Below, piece by piece: positions 1 to 10,514 of a DNA stretch of 64,000 nt (positions within the stretch are counted from its first letter, which is position 1; each line of letters opens with the position of its first letter). The translations under genes and the position numbers were made by a program. A model generated the notes under the pieces. The model was not told the origin of the DNA and did no database searches. It was given only the letters and a program-made list of their open reading frames with translations. Location of the stretch: assembly GCA_039621445.1 (NCBI GenBank), contig CP154955.1, forward strand, positions 3,937,836 through 4,001,835, given 5' to 3'. The stretch comes from Euglena gracilis. Its lineage: Eukaryota > Euglenida > Euglenophyceae > Euglenales.

Positions 1-17
1 ACACACACACACACACA
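1..17. repeat. (AC)n microsatellite, cut by window edge
   Basis: Perfect AC dinucleotide tract at the left edge of the window. It presumably continues outside. Confidence 0.95.
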
Positions 18-504
18 TGCATGAACTTGATGGATGGCCTCATCGTTTGGCAATGGTTGTCACAGGCGTTCATTTTCTTTATCCCATCCACTTTTTATTT
101 TGACTGCTGCGATGTCATGCACATCACACGGCTGCCAACAATGCGTTTGCCCATCGGGTAACACTTTCAAAACCACTCTTTGCTGCAGAGCTTTCTGTGC
201 TGCATCTCCTGTCAAAATATTTGTGAGGTGTCGGGCACATGTTGTGGCAGTACTCCGCCGTGACAACAAATCGAAAATAGCGGACATACCCCCCCCCCGA
301 ATGAAAGCTGCGCATCACCATGCCACTCGTCCTGTCACCGTCTGCCCACCACCACAGAAAGAATGACTTCTTTACCATTTTAAAATGGATGGAAGCGTGA
401 TCTGTGCAGTGTAACTTAATTTTCACATCAGTTTCACATTTTTTCCAAGTGCATTGATATTTAATTCCACTGCCACATATACGGAGATATACATATATCT
501 GTAT
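18..504. other. No recognised gene
   Basis: Mixed-composition sequence with short open frames on both strands but no splice-bounded coding island and no repeat that I recognise. Confidence 0.5.
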
Positions 505-786
505 GCATCTATGCATGCATGCATACATGCATGTATGTATGTATGTATGTATGTATGTATGTATGTATGTATGTATGTATGTATGTATGTATGTATGTAT
601 GTATGTATGTATGTATGTATGTATGTATGTATATATGTGTGTATGTATGTATGCTTGTATGTATGTATGTATGTATGTATGTATGTATGTATGTATGTAT
701 GTATGTATGTATGTATGTATGTATGTATGTATGTATGTATGTATGTATGTATGTATGTATGTATGTATGTATGTATGTATGTATGT
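505..786. repeat. (TGTA)n microsatellite
   Basis: About 280 bp of TGTA tetranucleotide repeats with a few interruptions (a TATATGTGTG patch near 630 and a GCTTG patch near 652). Long open frames across it, reading CMYV or HTYI, are products of the repeat and not genes. Confidence 0.97.
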
Positions 787-975
787 CCCTGATCTCCACA
801 TTTGTGTGGGCTACGATGGGTGCCTGTGCCGGCTTTGTCCCAAAGTCCATATTTGACTGTGTGTGTCGGGAGCATCTGCCATGCTTTGTTGGTTTTGTGG
901 ATGTTTTTTCCCTTCCTTTGAGTCGCACCTGGGAAAATCTGCTTCAAGATAATGTGCTGCACTGGAGCGTAATTG

Positions 976-1363
976 GTAACCCCCCCCCAAATAACGGGGC
1001 GGGGTGCCCCGTTATTGGCACCATCTTTTTGACCTTCCCCCCTGCCCCGTTATTCGGGCACTACCTGCCATCATCAAACGTTGGATCCCGCCCCGATTTT
1101 CATTATTAATAGACCCCCCTGGGGGGATTACTGGTAAATCCCTGCCATACACACAGATGTGCGTGCATGTTTGTATACATACGTACATGTATGTACTCGC
1201 AGCAGGCAAGAATTGTGGAATATTTTCGTCCTCACGAACCCCTTGGACCAAAAAAAAATGAGGGTGCCCCGTTATTGGAACCATCTTTTTCGGCCTTCCC
1301 CCCGCCCCGTTATTCGGGCACTGCCCACTCAAAGGGCACTGCCCCGTTATTTGGGGGGGGTTA
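976..1363. mobile_element. TA-flanked C-run/G-run MITE, word CCCCGTTATT
   Basis: The left end reads GTAACCCCCCCCCAAATAAC and the right end is its inverse (GTTATTTGGGGGGGGTTA). The word CCCCGTTATT (or its complement) recurs inside at about 1007, 1043, 1267, 1306 and 1341, next to GGGCAC or GGAACCATCTTTTT blocks that make subterminal copies. It encodes no protein. The outermost TA on each side fits a TA target duplication as in Tc1/mariner-type elements. It is one of at least nine families here with the same plan but a different word. Confidence 0.75.
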
Positions 1364-1479
1364 TGTGCTTTCGGATACCATCTGTGGCATTTTCACCTCA
1401 ATTTGACTCAGCTCTTTGTCTTTTCTTTCACATGTCATCCATTTTGGTGATTGACCATCTGCGATGGGAGCGCATGAAC

Positions 1480-1660
1480 TTATTCCTTGCTTGCTGCATC
1501 GGTTTCTGAGAAACCATAGAGCAGCATGAGGTAGGACAGGAGGCTACCCTTCAAGACCCCTACACAGCCCGGATCATTCTTGATGGCCAGCTGCTTTTCT
1601 TCGACAGATACCAAGTTGAAAAGAGAACCCTGTCTCTGACACACTCGGGTCTTCTCGTTG
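1480..1660 (-). CDS. Candidate last exon, unknown protein C-terminus
   Basis: The minus strand has a strong 3' splice site (CTCCACCTCCTCCCCAG) followed by 60 codons ending in TAA at 1480-1482. The translation is well mixed and not repeat-derived. It contains CQRQGSLFNLVSVEEKQLAI and a hydrophobic stretch GVLKGSLLSYLMLLYGF near the end. I do not recognise the family. It is on the same strand as the long cyclase-type gene upstream, but the 3.7-kb transposon lies between them, so whether it is that gene's end or another gene is open. Confidence 0.45.
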
Positions 1661-1995
1661 CTGGGGAGGAGGTGGAGCCATCCACAAGCCGCCCGGCGAG
1701 GCTCCCTCGGAAGTAAATCCATCCAAACGGTAGTTACCACTTTCTCTGCCACCAGTGTATCGCCGCCACAAGGCAAGGTTCATAAAAAATTGCGGGATGA
1801 ATGGGGGGATGCCCTGGTCCTTTAGCGCGGGACTGCTGGCGCGTGTGCCATGCCTTTGGCACACTGCTAGCAAGGGGCTCTCGCCCCCTTCGGCCTGTGA
1901 CGTGGGTCGAAGGGCGGCCTTCGATCCCGGGTGGACGTGCGGGTGTTCTTGCCACCCCCTGGAGGCCACCGTCGAAACGTAAACGTAAACGTAAA
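1661..1995. other. No recognised gene
   Basis: Unique sequence between the candidate terminal exon and the next microsatellite. A block of short GTAAAC repeats at 1977-1996 leads into the TGTA array. The open frame continuing upstream of the 1660 splice site is not supported by anything else. Confidence 0.4.
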
Positions 1996-2212
1996 CGTAT
2001 GTATGTATGTATGTATGTATGTATGTATGTATGTATGTATGTATGTATGTATGTATGTATGTATGTATGTATGTATGTATGTATGTATGTATGTATGTAT
2101 GTATGTATGTATGTATGTATGTATGTATGCATGTGTGTATGCATGTATGTATGTATGCATGTATGTGTGTATGATTGTACATATGTATATATGTATGTAT
2201 GTATGATTGTAC

Positions 2213-2243
<31 letters not shown>

Positions 2244-2365
2244 TGTATGTATGTATGTATGTATGTATGTATGTATGTATGTATGTATGTATGTATGTAT
2301 GTATGTGTGTATGTATGTATGTATGTATGTATGTATGTATGTACGTACGTATGTATGTATGTATG

Positions 2366-2399
<34 letters not shown>

Positions 2400-2535
2400 T
2401 GTATGTATGTATGTATGTATGTATGTATGTATGTATGTATGTATGTATGCATGTATGTATGTATGTATGTATGTATGTATGTATGTATGTATGTCTGTGT
2501 GTGTGTATTTATGTATGCATATATGTATGCATACA
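1996..2535. repeat. (TGTA)n microsatellite
   Basis: About 540 bp of TGTA repeats with sporadic TGCATG, TGTG and TACG variants. The transposon at 2536 inserted into its right end. The same kind of ATACACAC sequence resumes at 6271, as expected if the array was split by the insertion. Confidence 0.97.
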
Positions 2536-2564
2536 CTTAGGCGACCAATTAGAACAAAAATTTA

Positions 2565-5500
2565 TGCCACTAGTGGCATAAAATTTTTGACTCATAAGTG
2601 CTCTGTGGACGATGCTCGTGAGATACTTCGTGTCTTTGTCCTTGTTGCACCCTTCTGTGTGGGCATCATTTTCCCCATGAAATGGGATTTTGCACACAGG
2701 TGTGCATCTTGCACCAGGCCTCTAAAAATAAACCCAGGAAGGGAAATTACAGGGCAAAAGCCACTATTCGCTCTGTTTCCATGGACAGGAGTGTACCTTT
2801 ATCATCTGCACCGGCAGCAATATGCCGCAGCCGACATTCGGAGGGGGTTGGAAGTTGTGATGGAATGGAAGAACCAAAAAAGCGGGGAGGGTGCATGGTT
2901 ATAGGGAGTGTTTGCGCTGTTGTTTCTGCACGACGCTCTGATTGCTCTCCAAAATGCGTTCCCCCATTTATGCATGCCTGCATGGTCAGTCTGAACTGTG
3001 CAAAAACCAAGGTCATGAGGCGCGTGACTTCAGCAGCAACTGGTAGGGTCACAATAGCACGTCTACAATGAAAACTGAGAACGTCACAGATTTGGACGGA
3101 GTGCCTCACCATCTATCCCCTTTCATATGACATTCCAAACAATCACATTTCTCAATCATGCACTCTAAATACTGTCAACTTCTGCCACTAGTGGCATAAA
3201 TTGACACTCGAATGAAGAACATGTTTCAAGATGTAGTGTGCCAAAAAGCCGCATGCAACATGAGGCTCTAAATTGAATTTATGACACTGGTGTCATAAAT
3301 TGACACAATTGAACGGAAACGAGGTGATCCACATTACATGAACCTATATATACAACTGCCTTTATCCTATTGTGAAACAGAACCCTCTCTCAAAAAGAAA
3401 ATAAAACATGTGAACAACGTTGTTTCAACACCATTGCAATGATCAAACCAGGCTGGGATTGCGCTGTTCTGCATGCACAGGAAGGTCCGGGCACAATACA
3501 TGCCAGCTTCCACATAATAAACTGCGGTTCAGAGCATTGTTCACGGTCCTGACGTTGGCGTTCTTGGCTGTCATGGCAGTGATGACATCCTCTAGGTACG
3601 CGGGGACAATCACCATCGCCAGGTTCTTCAGTGAGTGGATGCTCAAGCTATTCTCAAACTTCTTCAATGCCTCCAGGGCTCGAACACCCCAGAAGGTGAT
3701 CATTGACGCCAGAGGTTCCCATCGTCAAATGTTGTTCCACGGGTTTTTCATGTCTGCCACCAGCCCAGCGCCCTCCACTGCTCGTTCTAGCCTTGAGCTG
3801 AAATCGACGTCTTTGTCATTCAAGAAAATAGTCATGCACCCCGATATGGTGGTCACCTTTTGAAGGCCCGCGATAGCGTTGTCGGCGCCGCTCACCTTCC
3901 TCCGGATGGACAGGGCATGTCGTAATTTAGCACAACCGCAATGACGACCTTCTGCCACCTCTCCAATGGCAATCCAAATAAGAAACGCTCGTTCTTGATT
4001 TGTTGCACAACTTTCGCTGAATGCTTTGCCAGGATGTGCATCTTCTTATCACCCTCATTCTCCCAAACGGTGACTTCGATCGGCCGCCGGGGTGGACGCA
4101 GCTTGAAACTGGCAACAAGCCTCTCAAAATGGTTGTGGTCGATGGCATAGCCCTGACCAAAGAAGCATGTCGTGTCCCAGGCGAGCTTCTCAAGGTTCAC
4201 TTCCTTCCCCATCGCCGAGAATCACATTGCAGTTTCGTTTGTGCTTGCCCACTGAACAGCCTCAGTCTTTGTCATCTCCTTCACCTCGTCAAAATCTGCC
4301 CTTTGAACACTTTGCACGTCCACTGCAGGTTTTGCTTTCTTGTGGGAGGAGGTTGAACCATTCCATCATCAATTTCAGGGTGATCGACATGAATGTCACC
4401 CCTTGCGCAAAGCTCAGCGTGTTCAGCATGGTCAGCACCACTTTCAAAGCACTCTTCATCGAGATGCAGGTCTGGGACATAAAAATGAGTGGCCATTTTG
4501 GGCAGCTGGTCGTGGAAGAGAAGCAGGAAACTTACATTTTGGCAGAGGCGGGCAGCCAGGGACAATATTTGCTCAACCAAATTGACCGAAAACGATTAAA
4601 AAAAGTCAAAAGGAGCCTTAACAATGTTTTCCTTCAGTATCAACCTCCTACAGGATTGAAAGAAAATCAACAAGTTCCCCCACACGTGGTCAACATGAAC
4701 GATGCCTTGCACATGGAATGGCATTGGCCCTTATCATGATGCATCCGGAGAATCTGCTCGACGGCGTTCACGTGAAACCCTTGAAGCTGCATTCTGCGGC
4801 TCAGGTTCCAACCGCTGCAACGCTTCCTCCTCCTTGGGATTTCACACACAAGGCGGTTAACGAGGGTGAAATACTGAAATGCCGGGGAGTGCCGATCCAG
4901 AGCTGTTTGGAGCGTGTCGTCAACGCTTTGCCAGGTGCATCCTGCAATGGTTTTACCCAACGTCTCTCCACACCTTGCTGCCTCTGTGCAGTCACCGCTC
5001 ACCATTTCAAAGCCGTCGTTCATCACACCACGCGCATCGGGTGCTACAAGAGCTTTCGCCATTATGGCTTCTGTTTACGGTGAACAGGGGGAAACAGACC
5101 ATCCACACAACCCAACAAAAGCGACAGACGCAACAGAAGGGACCGACCATTTGAACTGCAAAACACATACTCAGATCAGAGAATCTGGTGTTGAGAAACA
5201 CCGTTCAGCCGGAGGCGGGGTTGCCGGTCATGATGGAAAACTTGGGCTTGGAAAGCCACGCAGAAGAAGAACAGGAACCAACTTGGCACTTGCAAAGGGG
5301 TTTTTGTTTTGAATCACACCTCCAAGGTACGTGCAAAGATGAATGCACCCCGATCAAGGAAACCACACATCGCTGCCTTCATTCAAACGAATCCAAACAT
5401 ACACAAAGATGCACGTCATTTCAGAGCACACTCCCTTTTTATGACACCAATGGCAGAAAAATAGAATTAGACACGCCACAAGAGGTTCAGGGCGTTTGTT

Positions 5501-6241
5501 GACACTGGTGGCAAAAACGATCATCTGATCGCCAAAAATCAGTGTTTTCAGCTGTCTAAATTTAATAAGAGCATCCACCAAGTACAAAAAGAGGAGTCTC
5601 AAAAAAGACATATTTGAACATCCTTTTCGCTGTTTTATGCCACCAGTGGGATAAAACAGTAATTCATGCTTCAACAGGAGCTCAATTATGCTAAAACTCC
5701 CTTTCAAAAGCACCTAACAGAACTGGAAGCAGGTGAAATGCGACACACCTCATCCAAAAAGCAACACCTTCCCCACACATGCAAAAAAGATATCGATCAC
5801 CCGCAACAACCCCCATTAGATCTGGTGGCGTTCACAAACAAGGCATCCGTTGCAAGCAAATCACGGGCAATGCATCCATTGCTAGTGGTAAAAGAGGACA
5901 AAAGGCAGTGTTGCATCGGGAACGAGGAAATTGGCCACAAAAGTTCACATGTGGATAATGTTCCAATCAAAAGCAACAGAATGAAAGGGAAACACCACAA
6001 TTTCTGCACACCAGCGAGCCAAATCAAAACAACAACTAGAACTACTTCACCACAGACATACCTTCCAAGAAACGAACACGAGGCCGAGAAACAGCAGGCA
6101 AGCCTCAGGGCGCCACCAAAGAGGACAACTTCACAGGAGCAGTAGGAAAGGGGATTCCCTGTGACACCTAACAGTTGCAAAATGCAAATGCCTGAAAAAG
6201 GCACCTGCACAGCATAGCGTAATCCCATGCCACTGGTGGCA
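2565..6241. repeat. Six subterminal palindromes of type TGCCACTAGTGGCA
   Basis: Fourteen-base palindromes, perfect or nearly so, lie at 2565-2578, 3183-3196, 3282-3295, 5500-5513, 5638-5651 and 6228-6241, often flanked by TA and AAATTGACA. The two outer ones directly abut the terminal repeats. None was noticed in the 3300-5499 coding part. Clustering at both ends is typical of transposase-binding sites. That role is inferred. Confidence 0.75.
3443..5062 (-). CDS. Transposon-borne spliced gene, function unknown
   Basis: Five overlapping minus-strand coding blocks follow each other with clear short-intron signals. The first starts at Met 5062 (MAKALVAPDARGVMNDGFEM) and runs to about 4690. A second block ends in a perfect donor (CAAAAT|GTAAGT, near 4536). 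A strong acceptor (TTTTTATGTCCCAG, near 4479) opens a block with SALKVVLTMLNTLSFAQGVT. Then comes a block with KEVNLEKLAWDTTCFFGQGY at about 4212-3930, and later blocks with AIAGLQKVTTISGCMTIFLN and EALKKFENSLSIHSLKNLAM down to 3443. A frame change near 3900-3940 needs another intron or is a frameshift. Introns would be only about 30-110 nt, unlike the kilobase introns of the host gene, which suggests a separate origin. I do not recognise the family. It could be the transposase, a second transposon protein or a captured host gene. Confidence 0.5.
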
Positions 6242-6270
6242 AAAAATACTGTCCTAATTGGCCGCCTAAG

Positions 6271-6568
6271 ATACACACATATACAAATATATACATGTTT
6301 GCATACACACATATATATGCATGCACAAGTGTGCATACATTTCTGTTTATGTAGATGTGTGCGCACATGAGAAAAATGGCACTCACACCACACCTCACCG
6401 CTTCACCTTCTTGGCGGCCACCAGGCACCACGCGTAGAACAACACCATGGCCGTGCTTATCAGCCTCGTGCAGGCTGACCTTTGCAACAACGGTGGCTGG
6501 AGGGGAGGGGAGGGGGGGGGGTGCTGTCGGGCAGGCACCTATGGTCACTTTCTGTTTTGGTGCTCTAG
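6271..6568. other. No recognised gene
   Basis: Contains a short ATAC/TATG-rich tract, the far side of the split microsatellite, then unique sequence with a G-run at 6506-6520. Confidence 0.4.
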
Positions 6569-7352
6569 TTGGCCCTGGTCGGCCGTGGTCGGCCCTCGTC
6601 GGCAAATAATCAGCAGTAGGGGGTGTGCCAATAAAAAAAATAATACACCCAACTATCTGATGCACTTTAAAGCACTTTCGCCCACTTTGGGCCATCTTGC
6701 CAACTTTTGCTCACATTTGGCCTCTTTTGGCCTCTCTTGGGTGGCTTTAGCCACTTTTGCCCACCTTTGGCTTTTTTGGGGGGGATTTCCACCACTTTAG
6801 CTTATAAGCCACGTTTGGTTGCCTTTTAACCACTTTTGAGCGCCCTGGTTGCTTTTTTGGCCACTTTTGGTCACATTTGGTTTTCTTTGCCCACTTTTGG
6901 CCATTTGGCCGTTTTAGGCTGCTTAAACTGATTTTTGGCCACTTTCGCCCACTTAAAGCAGCGACTCTCTCGACCACTTTTTGCCCACTTCGGGCTGCTT
7001 CAGCTGCTTTTTGGCCGCTTTTGATCAGTATTGACCACTTGAGGCGGTTTCGACCTCGAGTTACTGTTGGTCACTTTTGACTGCTTTTTGGTCATTTTGG
7101 TAACTTCCTTGTTCTCCTTTCTCCTTTTGACTTGAATCTTTCTTCTCTTAACTTCTAGAGCCTGTGGAAGTGGACAAACATGGGCAAAAGCGGGCAAAAA
7201 CTGGCCAAAGTTGGGTAAAAGTGGACAAAAGGGGTTAAAAGTGGGGAGAAAGTAAAAAGAAAACTGCAGGCCAGGGAAGACCTTGCCCACCTTTTGCCAT
7301 GGGCATATTGGCCGACAAAGGCAAAGTCGGCCCTGGTCGGCCTGGTGGGCTG
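6569..7352. mobile_element. Foldback element built of CACTTTTGGCC repeats
   Basis: The left part begins with GGCCCTGGTCGG/GGCCGTGGTCGG and the right part ends with GTCGGCCCTGGTCGGCCTGG, so GGTCGGCC blocks bound it. Between them lie dozens of degenerate units of CACTTTTGGCC on the left (about 6660-7100) and the inverse GGGCAAAAGTGG on the right (about 7165-7240). The result is a long imperfect foldback. No coding potential beyond the repeat. It resembles the word-repeat architecture of the small C-run elements on a larger scale, but without a clear C-run terminus. Confidence 0.5.
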
Positions 7353-7553
7353 TTGGTGCCTGATGTCAGGCAATACGAATCAGCCACATCCATGTGAAGA
7401 GCGGAAATTGGAGGGCCAGGCAAATGTCCCGTTTAGCACCACCCCAATATCAAAAATCCCCCCACGGGATTGAAAATGTCTGCACATTACAACCAGCCCC
7501 GGGGGATGAGACCTTCCTTTTAAATAAACAATCTGGGTGGGGAACACAAGCAG

Positions 7554-8086
7554 TAACCCCCCCCCCCCCAAATATAAGAAAACCCGTTTCTTATATTTGG
7601 GTGTCGGCCGATCGGCCCAAAGGGTTTCTTATATTTGGGGGTTTCTTATATTTGGGTGTCGAAGGCAGGCCCAAGGGTTTCTTATAAATGGAACTTTTTC
7701 TTCTTTCGGTTCCTTCAAATAATTAATTACATGTGACCGCCGTGTGTAGGATTGTCTTCATGTCTGACTGCCATTCAAACAGTGGGGAATAGGGTCGTGA
7801 CATGGACAGGTGCTTCCAAAAAGCAGTTGCTTCTGAACTCTTGCTTTGCAAAGAAGAAATAGACTGGACTGAGTTCATCTTTGTGTTGATTGTGTTGATT
7901 GTGTGATTTGCTGTGACCCTGTGAAAAAGAGGGGTTTCTTATATATGGATCAGCGTCCAACGGCCCAGGGGTTTCTTATATTTGGGGGTTTCTTATAATG
8001 GGTGTCGCCTGAAAATCGGCCAAAGGGTTTCTTATATTTGGGGGTTTCTTATAGCGAGGGGTTTCTTATACTTGGGGGGGGGGTTA
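7554..8086. mobile_element. TA-flanked C-run/G-run MITE, word TTTCTTATATTTGGG
   Basis: The left end is TAACCCC plus a longer C-run and then AAATATAAGAAACCC. The right end is GGTTTCTTATACTTGGGG plus a G-run and TTA. The word TTTCTTATATTTGGG occurs about eight times, several times coupled to TGTCGGCCGATCGGCCC or a variant of it. The central part (7700-7920) is unique. Each terminus has TA at its edge. Confidence 0.75.
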
Positions 8087-8149
8087 CCCAATGCAGCCCA
8101 ACATGTACCCAACAGCCGACCCTTTGAGGGGGGGTTTCTTAACTGGGAC

Positions 8150-8286
8150 CCTCGCCAAGCAGAAGTGAAGCCTGGCCCCGTGACGCCCGCCGGGAACATG
8201 GCAAACGAGCGGCTGAAGCGGACGCCCATCACGGCGGCGAGCACCGCAGAGACGAGGAGGGCGAGGGCCAGGGGCAGCCGCAGCGG
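8150..8286 (-). CDS. Exon with transmembrane helix
   Basis: The acceptor (GCGCCTCCTGTCTGCCCAG) has a good pyrimidine tract and is followed by PLRLPLALALLVSAVLAAVM, a strong membrane helix of about 20 residues, then GVRFSRSFAMFPAGVTGPGF. The donor is uncertain: GTCCCAG or GTTAAG near 8150. Sequence upstream of the acceptor is also open (TCDMFNCGVPTGAALPP), so the exon may start earlier. The third-position GC bias matches the other islands. Family unknown; probably part of the same membrane protein as the exons at 9.1 and 10.4 kb. Confidence 0.5.
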
Positions 8287-8454
8287 CTGGGCAGACAGGA
8301 GGCGCCGGCGGGGGGAGGGGGGGAGGGCGGCCCCCGTGGGCACGCCACAATTGAACATGTCGCACGTGTCCACGGTGTGCCGGAGTGGGCGAGTGCGGCC
8401 AACTCACAAGCCACCAACACAAACACCAAAAAACAACACACAACCAAACACAAA

Positions 8455-8711
<257 letters not shown>

Positions 8712-9054
8712 CCACACACGCACACACAGACCACACAAACAGACATGGACCAATTTGGTAACAAAAAGGAAATGGCCCTGCTGGATGCAACTGCACCGGA
8801 ATCCACCGCTATTCAAGCGCTACTGCAGCACGGAATCACATGGAACCACAAAACTCCCAATTGAGTGCCGAAAAATGACGCGTCTCGTCGCGAAAATAGC
8901 AATCCAAAACCCTTTCACACTATACCGTGCCCGTGGATTATCTGCAGGCCACGCCGCCATCCTCTGCTTTGCAATCACCGAATGGACCCAATTCAGCAAA
9001 AAAAAAAAGAATCGCAACAATTGCGCATGCCGGAAAAAGGATGCTCATTAGGAC

Positions 9055-9152
9055 CCTCCTGGTTGTCCTCGTTTCTGGCGGCTGGCCATCTGCAGCGACA
9101 GCACAGCCAGCGTGATGCCTGAACTTGGCCAGGCGGTCGCTTGCTTTGGACG
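9055..9152 (-). CDS. Candidate exon with short hydrophobic segment
   Basis: The acceptor is CCGCCCATGGATCAG and the donor AGG|GTCCTA. In the phase that follows the exon at 10393-10514 it reads RPKQATAWPSSGITLAVLSL then QMASRQKRGQPGG, a weak membrane-type segment followed by basic residues. Another frame over the same DNA is also open and hydrophobic further on, so the frame is not certain. Confidence 0.35.
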
Positions 9153-9319
9153 CTGATCCATGGGCGGAGGGGGCGGGTTTCCGTGGGTATCCCTTTCTTG
9201 CCGTGTATAAAGTTTTGTCGGCAATTTTCATACCCTCGAAAACATAAAAATGATACCAATCCCTCTGGGCACTCGGATCGGGCCACCATGGAAAGTTAGG
9301 TTGGGGAAGGCTTCTTTTT

Positions 9320-9500
9320 AAGACCCCCCAGGGGGGGGGGAAGGGGTCCCCCACCCAGGCTGGCGCGGGACCCCTGGGGGGGGGACATCCCCCAAAAATC
9401 GGGCCGTCTGAGGGCATTTCCCTAAAAATTTCGGCGTTTCGTGCAGAAACCCATATCCGGCTGGGCCTCTGGCCGGGGACCCCCCCCGGAGAGGGGTTGG
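9320..9500. repeat. C/G-run foldback with GGCGTTTCGTGC core
   Basis: Alternating runs of C and G (ACCCCCCAGGGGGGGGGG, GGACCCCTGGGGGGGGG, GACCCCCCCCGG) surround TTTCCCTAAAAATTTCGGCG and a TTTCGTGC block. The same core, slightly altered, occurs at about 14695-14735. Probably a decayed small element. No TA-bounded ends could be fixed. Confidence 0.4.
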
Positions 9501-9562
9501 ACCCCAAACCCACCCAAACCCACCAAAGGGAGGGGGTGGGTGGGTGGGTTTCTAACTTAAAC

Positions 9563-9745
9563 AAAAGCCTGGTTGGGGGCCAAAGTTAGGGGACCAAATT
9601 TGCATGTTAAGAATTTCGGCAGGCCAAGCACAAAGCAGGATGAACCTTCAAAAATCATGGGCCAACATCGGAAGTCAAGGCCAAAGCCAACTTTCAGGAG
9701 GCCAAATTTGCATGTGAAGAGGACGGGCGCCAAGCGTCGGGGGGG
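9563..9745. repeat. Repeat family with word GGCCAAATTTGCATGT, copy 1
   Basis: The word GGCCAAATTTGCATGTGAAG and a near copy starting GACCAAATTTGCATGTTAAG lie at about 9593 and 9700, with GGGCCAACATCGG between and a G-run (9739-9749) at the end. Related copy at 12590-12745. Confidence 0.5.
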
Positions 9746-9977
9746 GGGAGATTGCGCTTGGCAATCTACCCACGAGTAAAAGCACACAGAATCATCTGAA
9801 ATGCACAACCAAGAAGCGACGGTCTGTCCCCAAACCCCCTGCAAGAGATGGCACGCTCTGCTTCCGCACGTACCCCGCGGCAAGGGATGGGTGGCGGTTC
9901 ATTGAACCAACACAACACCAAAAGCAACAAAAACAAAATGGCACACAAAAATACAACGATCTAATCCATTCACACAC

Positions 9978-10100
9978 GCAGCACAGCACAGCACAGCACA
10001 GCACAGCACAGCACAGCACAGCACAGCACAGCACAGCACAGCACAGCACAGCACAGCACAGCACAGGGCAGGGCAGCGCAGCACAGCACAGCACAGCACA
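9978..10100. repeat. (GCACA)n pentanucleotide repeat
   Basis: About 24 units of GCACA, with one GGGCAGGGCAGC patch. Frames across it give Cys-Ala-Val repeats that are not genes. Confidence 0.95.
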
Positions 10101-10392
10101 AAACAAGACAAACAAACACAACACATTGCAACGTAACTCAACACACAACACACCGCGACTGTTTGACGCTTGATTGCAACAATGGTGAAGCCATGCCCAG
10201 AGAAAAAGAGGATAAGCAAAAAAAGCTCGAACTTTTTTTTTTCAGCTGGAACTTGGCCCGACTGGGGCCAAACCAGGTTTCCCAAAGCCCAGGGAGCAGG
10301 AGGGGGGTCTCTCCGGCTTAAACAACATCCGCTTGGGTGGCCAACAACCAGCCAAAGCCAAATTGCCACCCTCAGGCACACAGCATGCGTAC

Positions 10393-10514
10393 GCAGCCCC
10401 TGGACATGATGCCTCCGATGGCGAGGAGCAGGGCGAAGACCGCCGTCAGCGTCTCTGGCGCGGCCATCAAGCTTTGGCACAGACAGAACAGGAAGAGAGG
10501 AAACCCGCAATCGC
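10393..10514 (-). CDS. Exon with transmembrane helices
   Basis: The acceptor is CTGTTGTCTCTCAG and the donor CTGC|GTACGC. The 122 nt keep an open frame reading DCGFPLFLFCLCQSLMAAPE then TLTAVFALLLAIGGIMSRGC, with one clear membrane helix (LTAVFALLLAIGG) and a hydrophobic start. Its leading 2 nt complete the single nucleotide left by the exon at 11761-11848, giving a Ser codon, so the two join in phase. Family unknown. A membrane-anchoring segment of a larger protein is the simplest reading. Confidence 0.6.

Larger units (their letters stand above)
2536..6270. mobile_element. DNA transposon with CTTAGGCG inverted ends
   Basis: The left end is CTTAGGCGACCAATTAGAAC and the right end is its inverse with two changes (G for A at positions 9 and 18 of the repeat). 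Both ends are then followed inward by a TGCCAC-type palindrome. ATACA flanks both sides (2531-2535 and 6271-6275), giving a 5-bp target duplication, although the flanking microsatellite weakens this point. The element is 3735 bp. Inside are six palindromes concentrated near the two ends and a minus-strand gene at about 3443-5062. A 121-codon open frame at 2747-3112 (-) and a 159-codon Lys/His/Thr-rich frame at 5666-6145 (+) may also be coding, but nothing confirms them. I recognise no transposase DDE signature, so the superfamily is not assigned. Confidence 0.8.

Noticed and set aside
2534-2545. CACTA-type transposon ends (CACTTAG)
   Set aside because: The right end does not provide the inverse CTAAGTG, and a CACTA element would have a 3-bp duplication. 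CTTAGGCG with ATACA fits both sides.
9033-9115. Plus-strand signal-peptide-like frame (MLIRTLLVVLVSGGWPSAAT)
   Set aside because: It stops after about 25 codons and overlaps a minus-strand exon candidate that fits the neighbouring phases.
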